The translations under genes and the position numbers were made by a program. The notes below the pieces were generated by a model. It worked only from the letters and a program-made list of their open reading frames with translations. It made no database searches and had not been told where the DNA came from. From Corylus avellana (taxonomy: Eukaryota > Streptophyta > Magnoliopsida > Fagales > Betulaceae): DNA of 64,000 nucleotides. Each line of letters begins with the position of its first letter. Within the stretch, counting starts at the first letter, position 1. Where the stretch lies: the NCBI RefSeq assembly GCF_901000735.1, contig NC_081544.1, positions 36,345,235-36,409,234 on the forward strand, written 5' to 3'. Below are positions 52,783 to 63,512 of the stretch, piece after piece.

Positions 52783-55700
52783 TCATTCAACTAATTTTGA
52801 ACCCCTCTCTTTGTCTTCAATGGATGAGCTTTCATTTACTTTTGGATTCAAGGGTCGTGGGCGCATCTTCTGTACCTCCTCGCGAGTGTAGACAAAGATC
52901 TCACGGACCATGCTACAGAATTCTCTGCTTCATCCAGAAACAGAAACGTGATTGGAACTAAAGCAAAATTATAGAAGCTCAATTTTTTTTTCACATTTAT
53001 GATGATATGCTAAGTAGAAAAACAATTTCACAATTGAGGGACAGAAAGGAAGAGGAGGGAATAGAAAAACCAAGAAAAGGCAGAAGTCCAAGTTCTTACT
53101 GCCAAGGATCATCTCCAACAAGCATCATATCACCCTCATTATCAGTAAAGGTCACCAGCCACTTCCTGTTGGGAGCAATTAATTCTCCATTAAATTCAAA
53201 AATGTGATCCAACTCTGCTATCAATTCATTGTAGCCCTCAAACTTGGTAAGGTCCACAGACCGCCCAACAGCAAACCCCTGCTTATGGACCTGTTTCATT
53301 AGAGATATAAAATGATCAAATTCTAGATGGAAACACAAGTGAAATTTTGCATTCACTTGTCCAAAAAGAGAAACACCATCTAAATTAAGCTTGCAAATTA
53401 AATGGATAAGAGAAAACCTTAATGCAAGTTCTTGTTGAACTGCTCTGGAGCCTGCCCTGAACATTTCTAGAAGGCTGCTCTAAAGCTTGAAAAGGCTTCC
53501 CCCATTCATCATCTCTAATTGCTATTTCTGCAGATTTTGGACACTCCACTTGCTGAGACGGTAGGTCAGACACCAAAGCTTGCGGCTGGCCTGGGGAAAG
53601 AACAATTTGCCTTTGTGGCCTATGCATAATATTTGCATGTACCGAGGTTGTTTCTGTTGCCACATGATTACCACTGAGGGATATACCAAAGAGTTTGCAA
53701 CTGCCATCTCTTTTAGATTTCACAACTTCTTCTTTTCGCAAGAATAGAGGCTGTGAATTCAGAAAAGTTGGATAAGGAGAATCCTCAATATTTGTTGGTG
53801 GCAGCAGAGGTAACAACCTGTTTCCTGGATACTGCTCAACTGCTACTGCAGCAAGTTCCATGCTGCGCTCCAACATGTTATGCGAGGGATACATCATCAA
53901 CTGCGAACTTGCAAGGGAATTGGATCTTTGATCCTGATCTAAAACATTCTTCTTCAATTGATCAGTATTGTCAGGATTTTGATCAATAAAGGGCCAACTG
54001 AACCGGTAGGATTCATGCAGGGTCAAAGAACCTGAAATTGGATTCATATACTTCAATTTCAAGAATCAGTTAAGGAAGATTCATATGGTCCCACTCTTTC
54101 ACCCAAAATAGTTTCAGTTTGATTCTTACCTTGTGATTGAATCAAAGAAGTGGGGTTTTGGGCAGTGTCTGAGTCATTATTCTCAGCAAAGAAACCTCCC
54201 ATGGCCGACATTGTTTGACCTTGCGCAGCCCTTAATAAACCTTTTTCTGGCAACGGGTCTATAGTAGCTTTGGACAAACCTGGTCATATAAATGATGGGG
54301 CTTTATATTAGTGCCTAAACAAACTACAAGCACACTATAAGATGATAAAAGGAGATTTGAAGCATGTCAGCAAGTTGTTCTATACCTTCCCTTGCAGGAA
54401 CAAAGGAGTCAGTAGATGATGATGCCATGCTCACACGAGGCCTCTTTGGTCGGCACACTGGACGGGGATCCAGAGTAGGAGTCAAAGCAAGTTCTATATT
54501 CCAAGGGGAAACTCTCTCTGGACGATGAACAGGAGAAGTTTCATCCCATCGAACCTGCAAAAGAACACCAGGTTTTGCAGTAAGAGATTACGTAATTGTA
54601 CAGCTTATGCACCATAATATGGTACCTTCAGGCATCTCCATTTTGATCCAGGCCACCTTATAGGATCAGCATCCTCAGTTCCAACCACAGTGCCTGAGAA
54701 CCTAGACCACAAAGACAGGGATGTCAGGAGAGTTGTCAGCAAATTTGTCTTTTCAAGTTTTCCTCCTCCTTTGTTGTTGAAGTTCAAAAAAAAAAAAAAA
54801 AGAATAGCATGCTTCAAGATTTTTCATACCTTTGTTCTGGAGCTTCTTCACCTTCAAATCTCATTTTGAACCTCATCCCTATAGAGCAGTTGTTCTTGAC
54901 GGAGTCCACATATTTATCAAAGGGAACAATAAACTCAGATTATTTACAAGAATGCCATCAATTGAAAAACTAGAAATGCCAAGATTGAAAGAAAATTGCA
55001 ATATTATTACACCATACACAGACTCAATTTGCATGACATTTCTGTGATCATGAATATGTATAAAGCTTCATATTTTAGAAATTTTACACGGGCATGATAT
55101 TCTAAAAATGGATACCCCGATGGTGCATACATTTTAGATGATATCAAAATATCAGAATTCCCAGAAAACCATATACTGTTACATAATACAGACAGACAAT
55201 TAGTTTACATGTAATGTCTAATTTTGACAAAAGATTTCTGCAATCAACAATATTTTCATCGTCTACTTCAGCAGCTCTGAAGGTGGCAGTAAAGCTCTAG
55301 ACACATGAACTCCGGTTATCAGGGTTGAATATGATTCTTCTTCTTTTTTTTCCTTTCCCTAATATTTAGAAAACATTTGTCAGTTTTAATGGTAAAATGT
55401 ATATTACTCATAAGGGGGAAAAAAGAAAAAAAAAAAAAAAAATGCAACACCATTCTGTAACACTTTTGAAATCATAATTTATATACCCAACAACCAAATG
55501 ATAAAGTGCGTGGATATCTAATCTATCCTAAAAAATCTGGACAAACAAAGACCTTACTAACTTATTACCATGTCATTAATTCAATTTCAATACATTTCTT
55601 TGAGTGATAAAAGAAATGAATCCACTCCACAAAAATGTAAATAAAGAAAAATTACATACCTTGGTTTGTAGTAGACAGTGAACATTGTACCCGTTTTAAC

Positions 55701-57560
55701 AGCATGCCATGCTGTTGCCAGAACACCAATATGCATACTGTGACTAGATATGACAGAAGATGGAACATTATTTGGATGCCTCATAGCTCTTCTTACCCCT
55801 ACACAAAGCTCCCCAGTTTCACCTCTGAGAGCAAAATTATATAAAAACTGATCAGACATGAATGACTAATGATTAAAATAACTAATTGGCAAGGCCACAT
55901 CCCCTATGGTTACAACATTGTGCAACCGGTAGTCATTAGTGAACCAAAGAATTTGTTTAACTGGGATTTAGAATCATGGAAACTGATTTTTATATATATA
56001 TATATATAATCAAAGAAATATCATTAAAAAAGTGTAAGGTGCCCTTAAGCATATGGGAAGTATACAAAAAGGCCACCAAAACAGAAAAAAAAAAAAAAAC
56101 AAACAAACAAACAAACAAACAAACAAAGAAGACTCCAACACCAGAGTCATGGAAACTGGTTTGAAATGAAGATGACAGTAAACCTGAGGAAAATAAAAGC
56201 ATCCCCAGCAACAAGCTTTTTCGAGCTGACAAAAAGACTCCAACCACTTTGAAGGAGATGCCTCCTTGGTTGACCTGGCATTTAACATTCACGTTTCACC
56301 ATTTCATAAGTACAGTGCATGACAAAATTTATCAACTATCAAAGCTTACAACAATGGGAACTTTATTAGCAATGTCATTAAACAAGAAATGGACCAGGGA
56401 ATTCGATAAATGTGGCCAATAAAACTTAATAATACCTCGAAAAATATGGCGAAAATGCCACTCATGTCCATGCAAATCCTTGGCAACCAACTCCTGAGTT
56501 GGAGGTTGCTTGGACATGTCCTGCAAAAGAACCCAACCAGCAATTGCCAACATTCTCAGAACTCAAATGAAAACCAAATAAACCAAGCAATAGGATATAA
56601 AGACACGGGACGAAAGTCCAACTAACCAGTGGAGGTAGGCAATCATCGGCGTGGCGTCTCAACACTGAGAAACCACCATGAGTGCTCGTATCCGAGGCTG
56701 TAAGGGTCTTACAAAAGGAATGCACACGAGGCCTAGGAGGGGAAGGAGACTGAGCCTCCTTCTCCACTGAATTCTCTCCTTTCTGTTCAAAACACATTCA
56801 CATCATTATTACCATTATTTACGATTTTTAGTTCACTTTCAAAGTTCCAGAAACATTCACTTTCAGAATTACATACACTGAGTTCAGGAACCAAAGTAAG
56901 TTGAGCATACACTTCATCGGTGTCCGGTTCAGCCTTCCTCAATTGAATTTTAAAATTCCAATCGAATAACAAGAACAAAAAGAAAAAATAGTAAATGAGA
57001 TTATGTGTGGAAACAGCAAACCAAAATCAAATATGCTTCTGAAGAACTTGCAAGTGACCGCAAGCTCTTACCTTTAACTGAACATTGAGCACGCGGCAGA
57101 GGATTTTCTCAGGAAGATCATACGCCGGCACCTGCTGCTCAACCACTTGATTTGTCGACGCCTCAACCTATCCATACGTACATACACACAAACATGTATA
57201 TAAGGATTAAACGAAACGCATTGCAGCTCAAAATTGAGAATCAGAGATGAGCAAAAGAGATTGCACAAAAACTGAAGAAATTTGTGGAGTACCTGCTCGA
57301 TGTGACCCTGGGGAAAGTAGAAAACGAGGTTCCCTTGGCGAGGCACGGTGACCAGAGGTCCCGCACATGCATACCACAGCGCCTTGTACAGCGCATCCTC
57401 CTCAGAATCTACACCATCGACCACCACAAAAAACACTGATTTAACTCTCCAGATTGCTTTACAGTCATAAACACCGGAATTCAACGAAACATAGAATTCA
57501 AAACCCTCGGAATTAGAAAGATTAAACTTTACCGGCCGACGGAAAACTCGAAGACGCCAT
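52783..57560 (-). CDS. ARF2: Auxin response factor 2-like (class B repressor ARF), altered exon 9
   Basis: Fifteen exons: 57533-57560, 57293-57408, 57072-57167, 56877-56933, 56627-56782, 56436-56520, 56184-56274, about 55656-55824, 54830-54933, 54626-54701, 54386-54554, 54130-54279, 53418-54031, 53100-53290, 52783-52924. They give about 747 residues. B3 DNA-binding domain about 115-225 ([29 protein letters not shown]), ARF dimerisation/ancillary segment to about 340, Gln/Ser-rich middle with a KLFGI motif, and C-terminal PB1 domain about 640-705 (GRSVDLTKF). ARF2-type proteins repress auxin-response genes in the nucleus. The exon 8/9 junction is abnormal: the normal acceptor and the TSPSE codons are missing. 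Only a donor at 55655 joined to 54933 keeps the frame. Leader and tasiRNA-site peculiarities are listed separately. Confidence 0.9.
54212..54232 (-). promoter_or_regulatory. Decayed tasiR-ARF target site in ARF2 exon 12
   Basis: ARF2/3/4 genes carry a conserved site for the TAS3-derived tasiR-ARF. In ARF2 it encodes R-V-L-Q-G-Q-E. Here the same place encodes R-A-A-Q-G-Q-T. The central CAAGGTCAA is kept but several bases on both sides differ, including two near the 5' end of the small RNA. Function is doubtful. Confidence 0.6.
56094..56127. repeat. AAAC microsatellite in ARF2 intron 7
   Basis: An A run followed by about six AAAC units inside the intron between exons 7 and 8. It is non-coding and likely length-variable. 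A short TA run lies nearby at about 55993-56009. Confidence 0.85.
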
Positions 57561-57701
57561 TTCTCAAAGAATTCTCAACGCAGGCCTCTCCTCCTCTGCA
57601 ACCGATCGATGATCATCACCATCCAAACGCTCTAAAACACCTTGGTAGATAACGATAATAATTAAGTGTTCTAACTCTAGGTTAGGAGCAAACTAAGAGG
57701 C

Positions 57702-57839
57702 TTAGGTGTCGCTCTGCGAAAATATCAGTTCCTCGATTGAAGAACCGCTTTTTGGAGGTCTATTTGGGCTCTCATCATCTCCATCCTTTTTCTCTGACTC
57801 CTCTGCGACGGTCTCTGCGGTATTACTACTCGCTGCCAT
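57702..57839 (-). other. 45-codon upstream ORF in the ARF2 leader
   Basis: An ATG at 57839, with purine at -3 and G at +4, opens a frame ending at 57702, about 140 bases before the ARF start codon. Its product would be acidic, rich in Ser/Glu/Asp/Lys. There is no splice donor joining it to the ARF frame. ARF mRNAs are known to carry uORFs that need translation reinitiation. Whether this one lies in the transcript or is conserved is unknown. Confidence 0.45.
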
Positions 57840-58769
57840 TACTATTCGTACAGTGTCCGAGCACCACACCTTTATTACGCCCTTTTCGTTTTCTAGAGCG
57901 AGTGTCACTGACTCTCTCTCTCTTTTTTATTTACTTTTTTTATTTTTTTTATTTCAAGCCTGAAACGGAATTATTGTCGAGCCGTGGGCAACCGGTACTG
58001 TACCTTCTCTGTTCTCTGACCGCTTTGTCCTCTAGTTTAGCAGCAAATGGAGATGTTAAACGTGAAGGGTTCACGGCCGTTCTTGACGCCATTATGGGGT
58101 ATCGAGGTTCAATTGGCTAGCATGAGACGACGTTTGTCTCAAGCCAAACGGAAAGTTGTTTCCGATTTCGGGAATAAGATTTGTCTTGTTATTAACAGGC
58201 AGGATTAGAGACAGGAACAGTGGTTTAATTAAAGAGGGAGATTATAAAGTCACCTGGTTGGTAGATCACCCGCCAATAAAATATTGCCTTTGCGTAGAAA
58301 ATAAGTAACCTACGGTTGTTGCTTTGAATTTTTCGCTGTTCTTCTGTGAGGTGATCAGATCAGCGCTCATCTTCGTTAAGATAACACAGCTCCCTTGAGT
58401 GCCACAGTGGGAAACAGACGTGTCCGGAGGTTAATATCCTTTTTTTAGTAATTCTATATTTACCTTTTATATCACTTTAAAAATAAATAATTTTTAAAAT
58501 TATAATTTTATCAAAATTTAATAATAATGAGTGCCCCTATTATGCAATTCATCTGCAAACAACGCCTTTGCAGCATCCAATAGTTGAATGACACATCACT
58601 TTACTACACAAATACACAATAAAACTAAAACACCTAATAAATTTTTCTTCTTTTTAATAATCAAATGGGTTCCGATTTCTTTTATTCTTCTTCTATTTGA
58701 AACACTATTCTCTTCTCTTTTTTTTCCATGTTCGTCGATTTTTTCATGTACATAATGGATTATGGCGCA

Positions 58770-59085
58770 CACAATAGGTTGCGATGCCGTGGGTCTGGCG
58801 AACGCCCAGCAACGTTCTGGGTTGGCATTCCGGGCAGCATTGTGTGCAACTGGCAGCGTTCTGGGCAGGATGCTGCCCGATTTGGGCGGGTGTTCTAGGT
58901 GGCAGTGTTCCAAACCCACGCCGGGATGCTGGCCTGCAATGTTCTGGGTGTTTTGGGTTGGGTGGCAACAGCGTTCTAGGTTGGGCGGCAAACCCAAAGG
59001 AATTTTCCTTAAAATTTTGTCGCTCCTTAACTTCATACATTCTTCAAATTTCAACAAACCCAAAGGAATTTCCTTAAAATTTTGA
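58770..59085. repeat. GC-richer degenerate tandem-repeat patch
   Basis: In AT-rich surroundings, the motif GTTCTGGG/GTTCTAGG recurs at least five times at uneven 30-60 bp spacing, usually with GGCA or GGGCGG nearby. It is followed by two copies of AAACCCAAAGGAATTT with CCTTAAAATTTTG (about 58988-59018 and 59055-59083). It may be the subterminal region of a transposon or a decayed minisatellite. A second degenerate repeat follows at about 59205-59320 (GGAACAAAAAATTGCA-type units). Confidence 0.55.
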
Positions 59086-59876
59086 ATAACAACAACACTG
59101 AGTAAACAAAAATTCATTCGTTTAATCCAAAAATGACTATCACTACAAAGGTAAAAAATGACCCACTAAATTTAATCTCTGAGTATCAAATAGAGGCAAG
59201 TCCAAGCAATGGAAAAAACAGAGCTTGGGCAGTAGAACAAAAAATTGCATTCAACAAAATTGAAAAAACGCAGCTTAGGCAATGGAACAAAAAATTGCAA
59301 CAAACTCACATTGCTGGAAGGAACAAACCAACAAAAAAAATCTACCGAATACGATTGAGCATTGGGCAAGGGTGACAGTAATTGAGTGAGGCTTTGAGCA
59401 GGGGCGGCAAAGGCTTGTGCGTTGGGCTTGGGCAGGGGCGTGTCTTTAGTTTGTCAAGTGTTTTTATTCCGGTGTTGGAGGTCCTATTTTACTAATTGTA
59501 TCTAGCTTAGGTGTACATCTTCTATTTGTTGCTGTAATACTTAGCTTTTGGAAATGGACCGCATAGCAGTTTTCCCAATAATAATTGATCACTAAGTCAA
59601 TAATAATTTTTAAATCTACTTTATTTTCATGGTTGATATTTGTGAGAATTGTTGATGCAGTTTTTTTCATTTTCAGACCGACGACAAGTCACCCTAAGAT
59701 AAAGGAAGAGTTATTGAGGTGACATCACCTTGGAGGGCCGGTGGAAAACATCTTACGCTTAAGTTAATAGAGTCCCTTTTGATTAAGAGAAAAGATTAAA
59801 AAATAAATAAAAAATAAAAAATAGAGTCCCTTTTGAGAGAGAAAAACTAAACAAAGAGATTATAAGAAATGAGAAA

Positions 59877-60042
59877 TGTTATAGTATAATAAAAATATTA
59901 TTTTTTATTCATAAAAGTTTTAGGTGGTAAGAGGTCATAGGCTCCATCCATAGTTGCTATGGCCCTACCCACTTATGGACTAATGAGCTCTTGCCACTTA
60001 GAACTTTTATAGGTCTAAAATTGTCTTTTTATTACACTATAG
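59877..60042. mobile_element. MITE, copy 2 of the family at 8029-8197
   Basis: The ends ATGTTATAGTATAATAAAAA and TTTTTATTACACTATAGC form terminal inverted repeats. Most of the element is a hairpin: ACCTCTTACCACCTAAAAC on the minus strand faces GCTCTTGCCACTTAGAAC on the plus strand. It shares the body with the 8.0 kb copy (CATAGGCTC, GTTGCTATGGCC) and is non-coding. Confidence 0.75.
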
Positions 60043-60148
60043 CCTACTGGTGTGTATTTTTTTTAACAGAAGAGACTTTTTGCCTAATATGGTAGTATTT
60101 ATACCAATAAAATATAATTTTCTTTACCGGGCATGATTTACCAGAGTA

Positions 60149-60309
60149 ATACTAAAAGTTTCTTTTGTGTTCCTCTTGAGTCTCTCTAAGAATAATATAA
60201 CTATTAAAATCTCCATTGATCTTGTGATTGATCATTATTAGATTTTGATCAAATAGTGATTTTAATAGTTACATCATTCTTTGAGGGACACAAGAGTGAC
60301 TTCTAAAAT
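60149..60309. mobile_element. Fold-back MITE with about 60-bp arms
   Basis: The left arm (CTTTTGTGTTCCTC to TAACTATTAAAATC) recurs inverted in the right arm (GATTTTAATAGTTACATC to GGGACACAAGAG). There is a short central loop with GATCATTATTAGATTTTGATC. It is non-coding. Confidence 0.65.
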
Positions 60310-61745
60310 ATGTCGATTTACCATGTATATAGCATTAGTAGTCATGTGAGTGTATAATTTTCATTTTAGAAAGATCTTCGATTTTTTTTTTCTTATAAAG
60401 GAAAATATGATCTAATAGCATGATCGCCTTCTGTGTCAAGGCTGTTAAGGCGATTATTTATGAATCACCAGTAATGTAATTTTTTTTGCAAGATATTATG
60501 GATTAACATTTCAACAATTTTAATTTTAGCAACGATTTTCATTATCAATTATGGGAGTGCGTAAAATATTCCACTTAAAACTTGCTGATAAGTGGACAAA
60601 GTTTTTATTTATTTATTTATTAAACTAATATGAAACATATAATTCTCATATATATGCAATTTGAAGTTGAATTTTCCTCCTAGAATATTGTGAAAATGAT
60701 AGTTTAGTTTTGTAGGGATTGTTAAAAAAATGATACTATATGTATGTAAACACTGCTCACACTTTACAAAAAGCATATGAAACGAAGCTTCGAAGGTTTG
60801 AACCTTGAATGGTTACCAATAATTGTGTTGACGAAGCATTATCACGCTAAATATGACCAAATTCTGGTGCTGACTAGTGACTAGACGATGAGCAAGCGTC
60901 AGTGAGCTGTGAGCCATGTATTAATGTATATATATATTCACGCAACGTACGCAAGATGGTTCATTGAGTAAGTTAAAGGATCGGGTCCGTTGGGTTCGTC
61001 TTGTAGCGTTAGTGATCCGTCATCATCACCCAATGGGAAAATCCTAGATTTGGGAAAATCTAGATTTGGGAAAATCCTACTTTCGCCACTGCTTGGGCGC
61101 ACAGTTTTGTAAAAAGCGCTACAAGAAAATCGGTTTCAGTTACGACCTTTTTTTTATCTCTTTTATAGCTTTATTCTCGACCATGATTATGAGCATAATC
61201 CCACTTGTCAATTAGTTTTCATCTCTGTTTGTCCATTCTAAGGCACCGAACGGGCATGGCATTTTCTATATTTTGGGGAGTGGATTCCATTCCCAAAGAA
61301 AAGTAAATGACACCAACAAACAAAAATTGCTATATTTCTTTCAAATTAGTTTGTTCGAATTTTTACTGGTTAAATACCTAATATCTCTTTAGGGTTTCAT
61401 TTCTTTATTTTTATTTTTTCTTAGGGTTTGAATTTTATTATAAGAGATACCTGTAATTTTGATAAAGACTAAATTAGTCATTCCGTTCATTAACCGTTAG
61501 TTGACTTAACGGAAGTCCACGTCATTAAAGCTCTAGCAGCTTAAGAGAAGGAAACTGCAACACCTACATGCATTGCCCCATAAGGGCCATAACACCTAGG
61601 GTGCGGAGCCCACTTATCTAGAACATGTAGGCCCTGCAATATTTTTCTCTTAAATTACTTGAATTTTCAATGTGGAGATCCTCATCTAAGCCAAAGGTTT
61701 TGTCAAAATGATTTTAATCCTAGTAATTAAGGGAGACCATTAGAG

Positions 61746-61940
61746 CATGAGAAATGCTATTTAGTATATTGTTATATACTTGTCATATAATTGAGATATC
61801 GTGACAGTAAAAATAGCTATTGATTTTTCTTTTTTTACAAGTCTTAGTTATTCAAAGGCTAATTTTCATTGTTACATCATCTAAGTTGTATGGTAGTCAT
61901 ATAACAATCTATTAAATAGTATAATATTAGATATAACATT
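61746..61940. mobile_element. Fold-back MITE with about 60-bp arms (different family)
   Basis: The left arm GCTATTTAGTATATTGTTAT onward pairs with the inverted right arm ending ATAACAATCTATTAAATAG. It encloses a short T-rich loop and is non-coding. Target duplications were not resolved. Confidence 0.65.
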
Positions 61941-62043
61941 TTTATCTCACAATTATATTATAATATTGACGTTGAAATCATAATTAATCCTTTGATTTTT
62001 TTTTTACCAGTGACCTATCAAAAAGTTAACTAAAACTGTCAAA

Positions 62044-62045
<2 letters not shown>

Positions 62046-62084
<39 letters not shown>
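62046..62084. repeat. AT microsatellite
   Basis: About 19 uninterrupted TA units in intergenic DNA. Confidence 0.95.
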
Positions 62085-62087
<3 letters not shown>

Positions 62088-62230
62088 ATTACTCTTGTTC
62101 TTGCTCTCTTTTCAATCAAAGGGAGATGATCACTGCACTCAAAGTCTCAAATGCTACCTTAAAAAGCAAAAAAAAAAAAAAGAGTCTCATAACTGTCTAG
62201 GTACGGACCATGCAGTGGATTCATTGTAAA

Positions 62231-62379
62231 TGGATCCGTTTACCAAGCCGAAACTGTTTACTCGTTCTTTTACTTTTTGCCTTTATTTTTACTTTGTACT
62301 CTTTTTGTTTTTTTGTACTGTATTGTACATGGATCCGTTTCCAAGCGTTATTTTCCTTTTTGCCTTTATTTTTCTTATC
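62231..62379. repeat. Imperfect tandem duplication, about 100-bp period
   Basis: TGGATCCGTTTACCAAGC (62231) recurs as TGGATCCGTTTCCAAGC (62330). Both are followed by TTTTTGCCTTTATTTTT, with the second copy shortened. Intergenic. Confidence 0.7.
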
Positions 62380-63050
62380 CCATAATTTTGTTAGTTAGAA
62401 TGAAAGCCAGATTCAATCTCAAATCTCTAGTAAATTATTAAGAAACTTCAATTAAAATATAGTTATTTTTGGTATAAATAACAACAACAAAAAACTCCGT
62501 ATACCTAATTAAATTGAATTGCAACAAGAATAAGACACTAGATAGTTGATGGATTGAGATTTTCAGTAATTTATTGTCTGAATTACTAGTGTGAAAAAAT
62601 CTTTAAAAAATTACCTGCACAATCAAGCGGTGGACTATTCAAAACATATTTGAACAAGTAAATTTCATAAGAAGAAAGGCACATGATGTGATGGATCTGC
62701 GCATCAGCTTCTTCCCCATAGAAAGATAAGCTTTGATATGTTAGTATGGTACGCTCATGCCATCTTATTTATCATGTCTTCTCCTTGTCTGCCTTCTTTA
62801 TGCATACTATTATTATCACAACATATAGGAACTACTTTTGTGGCAAGGAAGGACTGCGAGCACCAATTCATTTAAGATGCCATCTTATCATGCCTGCAAT
62901 TACTTTAATTTAGTCCCTTCATTTTAAATGATCTATATATGTATATTAAAAAGAAGAAGAAAAAAAAAAAAACGTAAAATCAAATTAAGTTAGGAGTAGT
63001 CGTGCTAAAAATTGCTCAATAACCTCAAATAACAGTTAGAAGGAGGTGTT

Positions 63051-63170
63051 CCCAAGAGGTAGCTCAATCGACTGGGACCATACTTAATGAAGTGGAGGTC
63101 ACTAATTCGAATCTCCTTCTCCCTTTTTGTGTGGACATGTCAAAAAAAAAAAACAAAAAACAAAAAAAAC
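63051..63170 (+). mobile_element. tRNA-derived SINE, family member 3
   Basis: Well preserved: A box GGTAGCTCAATCGACTGG, B-box-like GTCACTAATTCGAATC, then TGTGGACATGTC and an A-rich tail. It belongs to the same family as 45683-45780 and 46198-46300, and is the copy with the clearest promoter boxes. Confidence 0.75.
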
Positions 63171-63432
63171 AAACAGTGAATAGGTGCTTTCTAATTATAA
63201 CAACCAATTAAAATTTCACAGCAACAGCAACATAATATATCACTAAAATTAAGGACAACTATAAAAACATCAAACACAACAAGTGATGAATTGAAAACAT
63301 TTTGAAAAACTATATTTGTCCATGAGAATTAAATTATAATCCAAGCGTGAGATAATGAACTTGGTCTATTGTGAATTTTGTCATCCACCAGCCAATCAAT
63401 GAGTCCTTGGCTCCTTCATAAATAGCTGAAGC

Positions 63433-63512
63433 TAAACATGTTAGACTAGCAACCAAAATAATAAATTTAGAGTAAACATGTTAGACTAGCAACCAAAAGA
63501 ATAAATTTAGAG
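63433..63512. repeat. 40-bp tandem duplication
   Basis: Two adjacent copies starting TAAACATGTTAGACTAGC differ by about one base plus one at the junction (63433-63472, 63473-63512). Intergenic, probably recent. Confidence 0.85.

Noticed and set aside
54832..55047. 71-codon plus-strand frame inside ARF2
   Set aside because: It is antisense to ARF2 exon 9 and its intron, with no features of its own.
58596..59117. 173-codon minus-strand frame with Cys/Pro-rich segments
   Set aside because: Most of it is the degenerate repeat patch read in one frame. Other frames are equally open there.
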